Shown here: positions 1-8,809 of the stretch, one piece after another | Position numbering within the stretch: position 1 is the stretch's first letter | How the letters are laid out: each line of letters starts with the position of its first letter | Assembly: GCF_014196845.1 (NCBI RefSeq) | Contig: NZ_JACIEM010000004.1 | Coordinates: 124,001-188,000 of the forward strand | Source: Aurantimonas endophytica | GTDB lineage: Bacteria > Pseudomonadota > Alphaproteobacteria > Rhizobiales > Rhizobiaceae | Reading direction: 5' to 3' | DNA: 64,000 nt | Position numbers and translations under genes: made by a program | The notes under the pieces: model-generated | Databases searched by the model: none | Seen by the model: the letters and a program-made list of their open reading frames with translations, nothing else | What the model was told of the DNA's origin: nothing

Positions 1-663
1 GATGACGTTGGCGTAGCCCATCAGCGCCGCGCCGCGGTGATGGTAGACGACGCCCTTGGGATTGCCGGTCGTCCCGGACGTGTAGTTGAGCGAGATCGCA
101 TCCCACTCGTCACCCGGCATCTGCCATTCGTAGGCGGGGTCGCCCTCGGCCAGCAGCGCCTCGTATTCGAGGCTGCCGATGGGATCGCCCTTCGGTGCCG
201 GCGCGTCGGCGGGGAAGTCGGGATCGTCGTAGTCGACGACCAGCGGCCGGCACGTCGCCATCGCCAGCGCCTCGCGCATCACCGTGGAAAATTCCCGGTC
301 GACGATCACGACCCTGGCTTCGGCGTGGTCGAGCTGAAAGGCGATGATCGCCGCGTCCAGCCGTGTGTTGATCGACAGCAGCACGGCCCCCGCCATCGGC
401 ACGCCGTGATGGGCCTCGAGCATGGCCGGCGTGTTCGACAGCATCACTGCCACCGTGTCGCCCCTCACAATGCCGCGCCGTTCCAGCGCCGAGGCGAGCT
501 GCCGCGAGCGGCGGTAGAAGTCCGCATAGTTCCGGCGGAGCGACCCGTGGATGATCGCGATCCGGTCGGGGTGCACCTGGGCGGCCCGCGACAGGAAGGT
601 GAGGGGCGTCAGCGGCTGGTAGTTCGCCGGGTTGCGGTCGAGATGCTCGTCGTAGATGCCCAT
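1..663 (-). CDS. acyl-CoA synthetase (AMP-binding), 3' end cut off
   Basis: N-terminal 221 codons of an AMP-forming acyl-CoA synthetase/ligase; the rest lies off the left edge. These enzymes activate fatty or aromatic acids to acyl-AMP and then acyl-CoA in the cytoplasm. The reading frame starts at ATG 663 with MGIYDEHLDRNPANY and is open to base 1. The AMP-binding P-loop YTSGTTGNPKG is present near residue 205, followed by YHHRGA, as in the ANL superfamily. The N-terminal NxP-x7-LTPLTFLSRAA pattern resembles long- or medium-chain acyl-CoA synthetases of the AlkK/FadD3 type. The substrate cannot be decided without the C-terminal part. Confidence 0.88.
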   Translation of the reverse strand, partial: MGIYDEHLDRNPANYQPLTPLTFLSRAAQVHPDRIAIIHGSLRRNYADFYRRSRQLASALERRGIVRGDTVAVMLSNTPAMLEAHHGVPMAGAVLLSINTRLDAAIIAFQLDHAEARVVIVDREFSTVMREALAMATCRPLVVDYDDPDFPADAPAPKGDPIGSLEYEALLAEGDPAYEWQMPGDEWDAISLNYTSGTTGNPKGVVYHHRGAALMGYANVI

Positions 664-723
664 GGTTCCCCCCGATCGGCGTTCAGCCGTGTCGGGAAAT
701 CATAGAAGACCGCGCGGCCCCCG

Positions 724-1482
724 TCACGACAGCAGGCCGACCACCCCGTCATAGACGAGCTTCGCGCCGACCGGGATCAGGACGCCATAGGTGATCCAGT
801 AGAACGACGCCGGATCGATGCGCCGCACGATCCACACGCCGACGAGCGTCGCGGCGAAGCCGAGGGGCAGCAGCACCGCCGACGTCGCCAGGTTCTGGGA
901 CGAGAACTGCCCGAGCAGGAAGTAGGCCGGCAGCTTGGCGGCATTGACCGCGGCGAAGAACAACACCGAGGTGCTGGCATAGACCGACGGCTTCAGCCGC
1001 AGCGGCAGCACGTAGACCTGGTAGGGCGGCCCGCCGGCATGGCTGACGAAGCTCGCGAAGCCCGACAGCGCGCCCCAGAAGCCGGCCCGCAGCCGGTTCG
1101 GTGCGCGGGCATGCTCCTGGTGGCGCGAGGAAACGAACCAACGGATAGCGAACCACAGCGACAAGAGCCCCAGCAGCACGCGGAACCCGTCCGCCGGAAT
1201 CAACGCCGCGGCGAAATAGCCGAACGCCACGCCGGCGAAGGCCGCCGGCAGGATCGACATCAGGACGCTGCGGTCGAATTCGCGACGCCAGGCGACGAGG
1301 CCGATCAGATCCGTCGCCACCAGGACCGGCAGCAGGATGCTGGCCGCCGTCACCGGGTCTACGACGAAGGCCATCAGCGGCACGCCGAGCAGGGTGATCG
1401 AGCCGCCGAAGCCGCCTTTCGACAGCCCGATCAGCATGACCGCGGGAACGGCGAAGACGTAGAAGAGGGGGTCGGTGATCAA
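724..1482 (-). CDS. TauE/SafE-family sulfite/anion exporter-like permease
   Basis: A 252-residue, very hydrophobic inner-membrane protein with about eight predicted membrane segments. The opening GLSKGGFGGS motif near residue 19 and the second-half motif with SHAGGPPYQVY near residue 147 are typical of the TauE/SafE (DUF81) family, which exports sulfite, sulfoacetate or related anions. The frame opens at TTG 1482, and the next in-frame ATG falls inside the first membrane helix. No strong Shine-Dalgarno is visible, so the start is uncertain. It has no sulfonate-degradation neighbours, so the substrate is unknown. It shares a direction with the acyl-CoA synthetase but is not obviously co-functional with it. 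Confidence 0.85.
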   Translation of the reverse strand: MITDPLFYVFAVPAVMLIGLSKGGFGGSITLLGVPLMAFVVDPVTAASILLPVLVATDLIGLVAWRREFDRSVLMSILPAAFAGVAFGYFAAALIPADGFRVLLGLLSLWFAIRWFVSSRHQEHARAPNRLRAGFWGALSGFASFVSHAGGPPYQVYVLPLRLKPSVYASTSVLFFAAVNAAKLPAYFLLGQFSSQNLATSAVLLPLGFAATLVGVWIVRRIDPASFYWITYGVLIPVGAKLVYDGVVGLLS

Positions 1483-1686
1483 GCGTCAGGCCGGTCCGGT
1501 ATCGATCGGTCGCCATCCTTACGGTCGGTGCGGGGCGCCCGCAACCGCGGCGGCTCCGTCCTGCCGCTCGCGCGCTTGTGTGCACGGCCGCTTTCGCAAG
1601 GGACGCGGGATTTGCTAAAACGCCTGCGGGCGTCCAAGTGTCGCTGCGAAAACCAGCCAGAACTCCCGCGAGAACCTCGTCCCCCG

Positions 1687-2340
1687 ATGAATGAAGAACT
1701 GATCCGTCCGAGGCTCGTCCTCATCACCACGCCGCTCTCCGACGCCGATGCCGAGACCGCGATGCGCGCGGCGCTTGCAGGCGGCGACGTGGCCTCCGTC
1801 ATCATCGACCCCGCCGGCCGCGACGAGGCATCGTTCCAGCGCCTCGCGGAACTGCTGGTGCCGATGATCCAGGAAGCCGGCGCCGCGGCGATCATCGTCG
1901 ACGACACGCGCTGTGCCGGCCGGGTAGGAGCCGACGGCATCCATGTGACGGGCGGCGAGGTCGCGGCTCTGGCCGAGGCGATCGATCGTTTTGCGCCGAA
2001 GCTGATCGTCGGCGGATCCGGCTTCGAGACCCGCCACGAGGCGCTCGAGGCCGGCGAGAAGCTCCCCGACTATCTGTTCTTCGGGCGCCTCGGCGCCGAC
2101 CTCGCGGACGAGGCGCACGAGAAAAACCTCGAAATGGCCGAATGGTGGGCCGAGATCGTCGAACTCCCCTGCATAGTCATGGCCGGCCGCAGCATCGAGA
2201 GCGTCGCCGAGGCGGCGGCGACGAGGGCCGAGTTCGTCGCGGTGTCGGCTGCCGTCTTCGCCGATCCACAGGGCGCCGGCGCCGCCGTCGCCCGCGCCAA
2301 TGCGCTGTTCGACGCGTATATGGAAAGCGAGGCTGCGTGA
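1687..2340 (+). CDS. thiamine phosphate synthase-like protein (TENI/ThiE fold)
   Basis: A 217-residue TIM-barrel protein of the thiamine monophosphate synthase/TenI family. ThiE condenses HMP-pyrophosphate with thiazole phosphate. The frame is open far upstream, but ATG 1687 (MNEELIRPRLVLITTP) is where family-like sequence begins. The classical ThiE pyrophosphate-binding residues are only partly recognisable: DGIHVTGGE replaces the usual VGxHLGQ, and there is no clear GGI-type glycine loop near the C terminus. It could therefore be a TenI-like or divergent member rather than a working ThiE. Its stop overlaps the start of the Sel1 gene (TGATG), so the two are translationally coupled. No TPP riboswitch was seen. 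Confidence 0.75.
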   Translation: MNEELIRPRLVLITTPLSDADAETAMRAALAGGDVASVIIDPAGRDEASFQRLAELLVPMIQEAGAAAIIVDDTRCAGRVGADGIHVTGGEVAALAEAIDRFAPKLIVGGSGFETRHEALEAGEKLPDYLFFGRLGADLADEAHEKNLEMAEWWAEIVELPCIVMAGRSIESVAEAAATRAEFVAVSAAVFADPQGAGAAVARANALFDAYMESEAA

Positions 2341-3365
2341 TGCGCCTTCGCCTGATCTGGATGCGGGTGGCGGCACCCGTGCTCGGCGCGATGGTCGCGC
2401 TGGCGGCGATTCCGGCGGCGGCCCAGGAGGACGACGGCAAGGTCACGATCGACGAGATGCTGCGTGGCTCGCAGGGCGACGACCTGCCGACGCCGTCCGC
2501 CGTGCCGGAACAGGCGGCGCCCACCGCGGCGGCGCCTGCCCGTGCAGACCTCGCCTATGGCGCCTTTCAGCGCGGCTTCTATCTCTCCGCCCTGAAGATC
2601 GCCGAGCCGCTGGCCAATCTCGGCGACCCTGCAGCGCAGACGCTACTCGGCGAGATCTACTCCCGCGGCCTCGGCGTGGCGCAGGACCTTGCCGCCGCCG
2701 CCAAATGGTACGAGGCGGCGGCGAAATCGGGCAGCCCCGAGGGGCAGTTCCGCTATGCGATGATGCTGCTCGACGGGACGGCCGGCAAGGAAGACCTCGC
2801 CCAGGCGCGCGACCTGATGAAGGCGGCGGCCGACCAGGGCCTGCCGCTGGCGCAGTACAACTATGCGCAGATGCTGATCGAGGCGGCGCCCAATGCCGGC
2901 TTCGAGGAGGCGCGGCCATTGTTCGAGAAAGCTGCCAATGCCGGCGTTCCCGACGCGCAATATGCGATGTCCCAGCTCTATGCCTACGGTCGCGGCGTCA
3001 CCGCGGACGTCGCCCGCGCCCGCACCTGGCTGCGTGCGGCGGCGATCAACGGCCAGGACACGGCGCAGGTCGAATACGGGATCTGGTTGATCAACGGCAA
3101 GGGCGGGGAGGCGAGGCCGGAGGAAGGCTTCCGCTTCCTCAGGCGCGCTGCCGAAAGCGGCAACCCGATCGCCATCAACCGGGTGGCGCATCTCTACAAG
3201 GACGGCATCGGCACGGAGCCCGATACGGTCGAGGCCGCCAAATGGGCGGTGCTGGCCAAGCGCCTGTCCAACACCGATCCGGTCCTCGACGATTTCTTCC
3301 GGGGCCTCGAAGCCGATGCGCAGAAGTCGGCGCTGGAGGCCGCCAACCGTCTCGGATCGGGCTGA
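2340..3365 (+). CDS. exported Sel1-like repeat (TPR) protein
   Basis: A 341-residue protein with a cleavable signal peptide (MRLRLIWMRVAAPVL… ending AAAQ near residue 31), a low-complexity linker, and then at least six Sel1-type helical repeats (for example YSRGLGVAQDLAAAAKWYEAA and YAYGRGVTADVARARTWL). Sel1 proteins are protein-protein scaffolds; in alphaproteobacteria many act in envelope or exopolysaccharide regulation. ATG 2340 shares its A with the preceding TGA, so it is coupled to the ThiE-like gene. No catalytic motif is visible and the partner is unknown. Confidence 0.85.
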   Translation: MRLRLIWMRVAAPVLGAMVALAAIPAAAQEDDGKVTIDEMLRGSQGDDLPTPSAVPEQAAPTAAAPARADLAYGAFQRGFYLSALKIAEPLANLGDPAAQTLLGEIYSRGLGVAQDLAAAAKWYEAAAKSGSPEGQFRYAMMLLDGTAGKEDLAQARDLMKAAADQGLPLAQYNYAQMLIEAAPNAGFEEARPLFEKAANAGVPDAQYAMSQLYAYGRGVTADVARARTWLRAAAINGQDTAQVEYGIWLINGKGGEARPEEGFRFLRRAAESGNPIAINRVAHLYKDGIGTEPDTVEAAKWAVLAKRLSNTDPVLDDFFRGLEADAQKSALEAANRLGSG

Positions 3366-3565
3366 GCCGCGCGGCCGAGACTTGAAAGAAACGCGCGATT
3401 GTGGTCTTGAGCCGCCATCGGCGAGCCACGCGCGCGACCTCGGCGCGCCTCGCGCAGGGCCAGCTGCAGTGCCCGGCGCCCGATGGAAGATGCCCGACGT
3501 TACGCCCAACCGACGATGCCGCGCGACCGCGACCCGGGTCGCGGCCGAACCCTTCGAGAGCTTTC

Positions 3566-4129
3566 ATGAAGATCAACGGAAACGAAATCCGCCCCGGCAA
3601 TGTGATCGAGCACAATGGCGGCCTGTGGGCCGCGATCAAGACCGCCCACGTCAAGCCGGGCAAGGGCGGCGCCTTCGCCCAGGTCGAGCTCAAGAACCTG
3701 ATCGACGGCACCAAGCTCAACGAGCGGTTCCGGGCGTCTGAGACGGTCGAGCGGGTTCGCCTCGAGCAGAACGACTACCAGTTCCTCTATGCCGAAGGCG
3801 AGATGCTGGTGTTCATGGACACCGGCACCTACGAGCAGCTGGAGCTCCAGAAGGATTTCGTCGGCGACCGCGCCGCCTTCCTGCAGGACGGCATGATGGT
3901 CACCGTGGAAAGCCACGAGGACAAGCCGATCGGCATCAAGCTCCCCGACCAGGTCGTGCTGACCATCGTCGAGGCCGACCCGGTGGTGAAGGGGCAGACC
4001 GCCGCCTCGTCCTACAAGCCGGCGGTGATGGACAACGGCATCCGGGTGATGGTGCCGCCCTTCATCGAGGCGGGCGAGAAGATCCTCGTCGACACCAACG
4101 AGATCACCTATCTGCGGCGCGCCGACTGA
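3566..4129 (+). CDS. efp: translation elongation factor P
   Basis: A 187-residue EF-P, the standard length. EF-P enters the ribosomal E site and rescues ribosomes stalled at polyproline. The KOW-like N-terminal domain carries the modification loop [10 protein letters not shown], whose tip lysine is residue 33 and would be beta-lysylated if EpmA/EpmB exist; neither is in this window. The C-terminal OB domain ends with [18 protein letters not shown], very close to the family consensus. Start ATG 3566 gives [12 protein letters not shown], matching other alphaproteobacterial EF-P. The 200 bases upstream (3366-3565) contain no gene. Confidence 0.97.
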   Translation: MKINGNEIRPGNVIEHNGGLWAAIKTAHVKPGKGGAFAQVELKNLIDGTKLNERFRASETVERVRLEQNDYQFLYAEGEMLVFMDTGTYEQLELQKDFVGDRAAFLQDGMMVTVESHEDKPIGIKLPDQVVLTIVEADPVVKGQTAASSYKPAVMDNGIRVMVPPFIEAGEKILVDTNEITYLRRAD

Positions 4130-4199
4130 TCGTCGGCGCCCGCCTCCTTCGCTTCTCCTTTCCGGGTTTCGGCCCAAAGTTCCTTCCTGAAAGTACCAG

Positions 4200-5036
4200 A
4201 TGGCTCGTTCTGCCCTTCTCAACGTGATGACCCAGGCCGCCATGAAGGCCGGCCGCGGGCTGATCCGCGACTTCGGCGAGGTGCAGAACCTGCAGGTCTC
4301 GATGAAGGGCCCTGCCGACTTCGTGTCGAATGCCGACAGGCGGGCCGAGGAGGTGATCTTCCAGGAACTCTCCCGTGCCCGCCCCGACTGGGGCTTCTTG
4401 ATGGAAGAGCGCGGCACGGTCGAAGGACGCGACCCGCAGCACCGCTGGATCGTCGATCCGCTCGACGGCACGACCAACTTCCTGCACGGCCTGCCGATGT
4501 TCGCCGTCTCGATCGCGCTCGAGCGTGACGGCCAGCTCGTTGCCGGCGTCATCCTCAATCCGGCGATGGACGAGCTGTATACGGCCGAGAAGGGCGGCGG
4601 CGCGTTCCTCAACGATCGCCGCCTGCGCGTCGCGGCGCGCCAGCGCCTGCCGGAATCGCTGTTCGCAACCGGCATCCCGTTCCTCGGCCAGGGCGACCAC
4701 GCCGCCTCTCTCTACGAGATGCGCCAGATCATGGGCGAGACCTCCGGCATCAGGCGCATGGGGGCGGCCGCCCTCGACCTCGCTTACGTCGCGGCGGGCC
4801 GCTTCGACGGCTACTGGGAGCGCGCGCTGCGGCCATGGGACGTCGCGGCCGGCGCGGTGCTGATCCGCGAGGCCGGCGGGTTCCTCTCCGGCATGGACGG
4901 CGAAAAGTTCGACCACATGCAGGGCGACGTCGCCTGCGGCAACGAATTCATGCACAAGGCGCTGGTGGAACAGCTGCGTCAGGCGACGTTGCGGCGGCAG
5001 GCGGCCAGCGCATCGCGAGCGTCTGATCCGGCCTGA
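4200..5036 (+). CDS. inositol monophosphatase family protein (SuhB-like)
   Basis: A 278-residue Mg2+-dependent phosphatase of the inositol monophosphatase family, which hydrolyses myo-inositol-1-phosphate and related sugar phosphates in the cytoplasm. Diagnostic motifs are in order: E in FLMEERG near residue 77, WIVDPLDGTTNFLHG near residue 83-96, and RPWDVAAGAVLIREAGG near residue 213-229. These supply the metal-binding Glu, two Asp and the C-terminal Asp. It follows efp in the same direction with a 70-base gap. Whether it also acts as SuhB in antitermination cannot be judged from sequence. Confidence 0.93.
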   Translation: MARSALLNVMTQAAMKAGRGLIRDFGEVQNLQVSMKGPADFVSNADRRAEEVIFQELSRARPDWGFLMEERGTVEGRDPQHRWIVDPLDGTTNFLHGLPMFAVSIALERDGQLVAGVILNPAMDELYTAEKGGGAFLNDRRLRVAARQRLPESLFATGIPFLGQGDHAASLYEMRQIMGETSGIRRMGAAALDLAYVAAGRFDGYWERALRPWDVAAGAVLIREAGGFLSGMDGEKFDHMQGDVACGNEFMHKALVEQLRQATLRRQAASASRASDPA

Positions 5037-5047
5037 AAGCGCAAAAC

Positions 5048-5062
5048 TTAACGCTAATTTAA
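5048..5062. promoter_or_regulatory. predicted CtrA-binding site (TTAA-N7-TTAA)
   Basis: A perfect full CtrA box, TTAACGCTAATTTAA, lies 171 bases before the MotA-like gene in an otherwise gene-free interval (5037-5232). A further TTAA half-site lies near 5095. CtrA is the master cell-cycle response regulator of alphaproteobacteria and commonly controls motility and envelope genes through this motif. The match is seen in sequence; occupancy is inferred. AT-rich 15-mers of this form are rare by chance at this base composition. Confidence 0.6.
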
Positions 5063-5232
5063 GCCTTATGCTGCTGCGTTGCAGCGTCGAACGTTTAAAT
5101 GCGCCGCATTGTTGCCTATCCTCTTGGCGGAATTCGAGTACAAGCGACGTGGGAGACGACATGCCGGATGCGCGTTCGCGCGGCTAGCCGCCGTCTGCGG
5201 CACCGGATCCCCCACGGGAGTGATGGAACGCG

Positions 5233-6264
5233 ATGCAGGTCTTCAGTTCGCCAGCCAAGTCCGGGAGACCGGACGATTTCGACCCGATCCGGCTTTCCAG
5301 CCCGCTTGTCTTCCTCTGGTCGATGCTGGTGTTCCTGGCGCTCGTCGGCTTCGTCGCGGCGATCCTCGGCCGCCAGGTTGCTTCGGCCTTCGTCACCAAT
5401 CCCGGGCTGAATGGCCTGATCATCGGCGTGCTGTGCGTCGGCATCTTCCTTGCCATGCTGCAGGTATTGCGGCTTCAGCGCGAGGTGCGCTGGGTCAATG
5501 CCTATCGCGACGGGGCCGATGATTTCGACCAGATGAAGGATCCCGTCCTCCTGGCGCCGATGCGCGCCATGATCGGCCGGCGCCGCTCGCTCTCGCTGTC
5601 CACCCAGTCGATGCGCTCGATCCTCGATTCGATCGCTACGCGCCTCGACGAGACGCGCGACATCGCCCGCTACCTCATCGGCCTGCTGGTGTTCCTCGGC
5701 CTGCTCGGCACGTTCTGGGGCTTGCTTCGCACCATCGGCTCCATCGGCGCCACCATCCAGGGCCTCGATCCGTCGATCGGCGACACCAACGCCATCCTGG
5801 ATTCCCTCAAGGCCGGCCTGGCGGCACCGCTTTCCGGCATGGGCACCGCGTTTTCCTCGTCGCTGTTCGGCCTCTCCGGCTCCCTCGTCCTCGGCTTCCT
5901 CGACCTGCAGATCGGCCGGGCGCAGAACCGGTTCTATACGGAACTGGAGAACTGGCTGTCCTCGGTCACCGATGTCGGCTCGGACATGGTGCTGGCTCCC
6001 GGCGCGTCCGGCGAAGGCGGCGGCGAATTGCGCCTTCTCTCCGAGCGGCTCGGCAAGCTGGTGCAGGACCAGGGGGCCAGCCCGCGCACCAGCGCAGCCA
6101 TGGCGAACCTCGCGGAGAGCATCCAGGGGCTGGTCCAGCACATGCGCGGCGAGCAGCAGATCCTGCGGGATTTCGTCGAGGCGCAGGCCGGCGAGCAGCG
6201 TGAACTCCGCAAGGTGCTGGAGCGCCTCTCCAGCCAGCTCGGCAGCGGCGACAAGGGTCGCTGA
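5233..6264 (+). CDS. MotA/TolQ/ExbB-like ion-channel stator protein
   Basis: A 343-residue inner-membrane protein resembling the MotA/TolQ/ExbB proton-channel family. Two hydrophobic segments occur near residues 28-50 and 58-80, and two more near 157-178 and 195-220. The third carries the conserved LVFLGLLGTFWGLL element, and the region ending GMGTAFSSSLFGLSGSL matches the TolQ/MotA pore helix. The C-terminal roughly 100 residues are cytoplasmic and helical. It pairs with the OmpA/MotB-like gene 3 bases downstream. No flagellar genes are nearby, so it is not obviously the flagellar stator. The CtrA box at 5048-5062 lies in its upstream region. Confidence 0.85.
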   Translation: MQVFSSPAKSGRPDDFDPIRLSSPLVFLWSMLVFLALVGFVAAILGRQVASAFVTNPGLNGLIIGVLCVGIFLAMLQVLRLQREVRWVNAYRDGADDFDQMKDPVLLAPMRAMIGRRRSLSLSTQSMRSILDSIATRLDETRDIARYLIGLLVFLGLLGTFWGLLRTIGSIGATIQGLDPSIGDTNAILDSLKAGLAAPLSGMGTAFSSSLFGLSGSLVLGFLDLQIGRAQNRFYTELENWLSSVTDVGSDMVLAPGASGEGGGELRLLSERLGKLVQDQGASPRTSAAMANLAESIQGLVQHMRGEQQILRDFVEAQAGEQRELRKVLERLSSQLGSGDKGR

Positions 6265-6267
6265 TCG

Positions 6268-7296
6268 ATGGCGCTCTCGAGAAACCGTCGGAGCGAACGC
6301 AACATCGACTACTGGCCGGGGTTCGTCGACGCCCTGTCGACGCTGCTCCTGGCGATCATGTTCCTCCTCTCGGTGTTCGTGCTGGCGCAGTTCATCCTGT
6401 CCCGCGAGATCTCCGGCCAGGACGAGGTGCTGGACCGGCTGAACAGCCAGATCAACGAACTCACCCAGCTGCTGGCGCTGGAACGCTCGTCGGGCCAGGA
6501 TTTCGAGGACCAGATCGCCTCGCTGCAGGCTTCGCTCGCTTCCGCCGAGGAGGATCGCAGCCGCCTGCAGCAGGCGCTCGATTCGGGCTCGGGCTCGGCC
6601 GCGATCGCAGGGGCGCAGGTGGGCCAGCTGGAAAGCGCGCTCGATGACGAGAGGGCGCTGTCGCAGCGTGCCCGCAGCCAGGTCGAGCTGCTCAACCAGC
6701 AGCTCTCGGCGCTTCGCCAGCAGATCGCCGCGCTCGAAAGCGCGCTGGAAGTCTCGGAAGTCCGCGACGCCGAAAGCCGCACCCGCATCGCCGATCTCGG
6801 CCGCCGGCTGAACGTCGCCCTGGCGCAGCGGGTGCAGGAACTCTCCCGCTACCGTTCCGACTTCTTCGGCCGGCTGCGCGAGATCCTGTCCGATCGCGAC
6901 AACATCCGCATCGTCGGCGACCGCTTCGTCTTCCAGTCCGAGGTGCTGTTCCCGTCCGGATCCGATGTCCTTCAGCCCGCCGGCGCCGAGGAGATGGCCA
7001 AGCTCGCCAGCGCCATCGTCGAGCTGAACCGGGAGATCCCCTCGGACATCAACTGGATCATCCGCGTCGACGGCCATACCGACAACGTCCCGATCTCCGG
7101 CGGCCGGTTCGAGGACAATTGGGAACTGTCGACCGAACGCGCCGGTGCTGTGGTCAAGTATCTGATCAGCCAGGGCGTGCCACCCGAGCGGCTGGCGGCG
7201 ACCGGCTTCGGCGAGTTCCAGCCGATCGAGCCGGGCGACAGCCCCGAGGCCCGCGATCGCAACCGCCGGATCGAGTTCAAGCTCACCGAACGCTGA
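6268..7296 (+). CDS. MotB-like OmpA-domain stator partner (peptidoglycan-binding)
   Basis: A 342-residue partner of the upstream MotA-like protein. A short cytoplasmic N terminus leads into one membrane helix (about residues 17-42, beginning YWPGFVDALSTLL) whose Asp21 sits where MotB and ZorB carry their proton-binding aspartate. A long coiled coil follows (about residues 50-190, rich in Gln, Leu and Glu heptads). The C terminus is an OmpA/MotB peptidoglycan-binding domain with VDGHTDNVPI, FEDNWELSTERA and DRNRRIEFKL. The architecture predicts a torque- or force-generating stator anchored to the wall. It starts at ATG 6268, just after the MotA-like stop, so the two form an operon. Confidence 0.86.
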   Translation: MALSRNRRSERNIDYWPGFVDALSTLLLAIMFLLSVFVLAQFILSREISGQDEVLDRLNSQINELTQLLALERSSGQDFEDQIASLQASLASAEEDRSRLQQALDSGSGSAAIAGAQVGQLESALDDERALSQRARSQVELLNQQLSALRQQIAALESALEVSEVRDAESRTRIADLGRRLNVALAQRVQELSRYRSDFFGRLREILSDRDNIRIVGDRFVFQSEVLFPSGSDVLQPAGAEEMAKLASAIVELNREIPSDINWIIRVDGHTDNVPISGGRFEDNWELSTERAGAVVKYLISQGVPPERLAATGFGEFQPIEPGDSPEARDRNRRIEFKLTER

Positions 7297-7442
7297 TCGT
7301 CCGGTTGCAACCGCTACCATCCATGCGGCGATCGGCTGCGCGGCGCGGATGATTGACGGCCGCGCGGACCCCTGCCAGCATCCCTTCCGTAGGGGCAAAG
7401 CCCTTGTCAAAGACCGTGTAGCAAGCACGGCAGGGAGGAAAC

Positions 7443-8696
7443 ATGGTTAGATTGCTGATGAGCACGGTGGCCTTTGCCGGCCTCGTGGCGACGAATGCGT
7501 TCGCCCAGAGCGACGACAACATGACGAAGCTGCGGGGGATGCAGTCGACCGGTACGTCGATGGACTTCCGCACGGTCGAGCAGACCGGCGATTATGCCGA
7601 CCAGCTGCGGGCCAATCTCGAGGACATCGAGCTTCCCTCCGGTTTCAAGATCGAACTCTACGCCGTGGTGCCCGACGCACGGCACATCGCGATCGGACCG
7701 CAGGGCGTGGTGACCTTCGTCGGGACCCGCAAGCAGGACGTCTGGGCGGTGACCGATCGCGACAAGAACCGCGTCGCCGACGAGGTGAAGCAGTTCGCCC
7801 CGTCGATCGAGTTCGCCATCCCGAACGGCGTCTGCTTCTCCAAGGACGGGTTCCTGTACCTCGCCGAGCAGAACCGCGTGCTGGTCCTGCCGGCGGCCGA
7901 ATTCTTCTACGAGAGCCCGGACGTCGCCGTCGACGAGGCCGTGCCGAAGGGCGAGCTGATCCCCGTCGAGGAGGAGTCGTTCAACCACACCGCCCGCGTC
8001 TGCCGGATCGGCCCGGACGACAAGCTCTACATCTCCCTGGGCCAGCCGTTCAACGTGCCGCCGCCGGAGAAGGCCGACCTCTACGACCGGACGGGCATCG
8101 GCGGCATCATCCGGATGAACCGCGACGGGTCCGGCCGCGAAGTCTTCGCCCGCGGCATCCGCAACTCCGTCGGCATGCAGTTCAACCCGGAGAATGGCGA
8201 CCTCTGGTTCACCGACAACCAGGTGGACGGCATGGGCGACGACATCCCGCCGGGCGAGCTCAACCGCGCCACCGAGGCAGGCCAGAATTTCGGCTTTCCC
8301 TGGTATGGTGGCGGCACGGTCCGCACCAACGAGTACAAGGATGCCGAGGTGCCCGCCGGCGTTGTTCAGCCGGAGGTCGAGATGGCCGCCCACGCCGCCG
8401 ACCTCGGCATGGACTTCTACACCGGCACCAGCTTCCCGCAGAAATATCGCGGCGGCATCTTCTCGGCCCAGCACGGTTCCTGGAACCGCACCGAGCCGGT
8501 GGGCGCGCGGGTGATGTTCACCCCGGTGAACGAGGACGGGACGGCCGGCGAGACCGAAGCCTTCGCCGAGGGTTGGCTGACGGACAGCGGTGAATATATC
8601 GGCCGGCCGGTCGACGTCGCGGTGATGAAGGACGGCTCGCTGCTGGTCTCCGACGACCTCGCCGGCGCGCTGTACCGGATCTCCTACGGCGACTGA
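7443..8696 (+). CDS. exported PQQ-dependent sugar (glucose/sorbosone) dehydrogenase
   Basis: A 417-residue periplasmic six-bladed beta-propeller of the glucose/sorbosone dehydrogenase family. It has a signal peptide (MVRLLMSTVAFAGLVATNAFAQ) and the propeller motifs FARGIRNSVGMQFNP, GDLWFTDNQ and PPGELNRATEAGQNFGFPW. Members oxidise aldose sugars or sorbosone with PQQ and pass electrons to a cytochrome or quinone. Start ATG 7443 is preceded by GGAGG 5-9 bases upstream. The cytochrome c gene 113 bases downstream on the same strand is a plausible electron acceptor. No pqq synthesis genes are in the window and the substrate is unknown. Confidence 0.88.
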   Translation: MVRLLMSTVAFAGLVATNAFAQSDDNMTKLRGMQSTGTSMDFRTVEQTGDYADQLRANLEDIELPSGFKIELYAVVPDARHIAIGPQGVVTFVGTRKQDVWAVTDRDKNRVADEVKQFAPSIEFAIPNGVCFSKDGFLYLAEQNRVLVLPAAEFFYESPDVAVDEAVPKGELIPVEEESFNHTARVCRIGPDDKLYISLGQPFNVPPPEKADLYDRTGIGGIIRMNRDGSGREVFARGIRNSVGMQFNPENGDLWFTDNQVDGMGDDIPPGELNRATEAGQNFGFPWYGGGTVRTNEYKDAEVPAGVVQPEVEMAAHAADLGMDFYTGTSFPQKYRGGIFSAQHGSWNRTEPVGARVMFTPVNEDGTAGETEAFAEGWLTDSGEYIGRPVDVAVMKDGSLLVSDDLAGALYRISYGD

Positions 8697-8712
8697 TTTC
8701 GGCATCTCGAAG

Positions 8713-8737
8713 CTCCCGCGCCTGCCCGGCGCGGGAG
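8713..8737 (+). terminator. hairpin after the sugar dehydrogenase (no U-tract)
   Basis: A perfect 9-bp inverted repeat, CTCCCGCGC / GCGCGGGAG, with a 7-base loop lies 17 bases past the dehydrogenase stop. No T-run follows, so it is either a 3'-end stabiliser or a weak terminator that lets some transcription enter the cytochrome gene. Confidence 0.35.
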
Positions 8738-8809
8738 AAACGCTTCCGACCGCCGCTGTCGCGCGACGGCCGGAAGGGTCCCGCTCGATCAATCCAGGAA
8801 AGTTACCAG

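Noticed and set aside
37-705. Long plus-strand frame antisense to the acyl-CoA synthetase
   Set aside because: Arg/Gly/Val-rich with no family features; typical GC-rich shadow of the minus-strand gene.
5233-7296. Zorya-type defence system
   Set aside because: The MotA/MotB-like pair resembles ZorAB in general architecture, but no ZorC, ZorD or ZorE follows, so a defence call is unsupported.
5116-7428. 770-codon minus-strand frame across the MotA/MotB-like genes
   Set aside because: Antisense shadow; composition is biased and the plus-strand genes have clear families and motifs.
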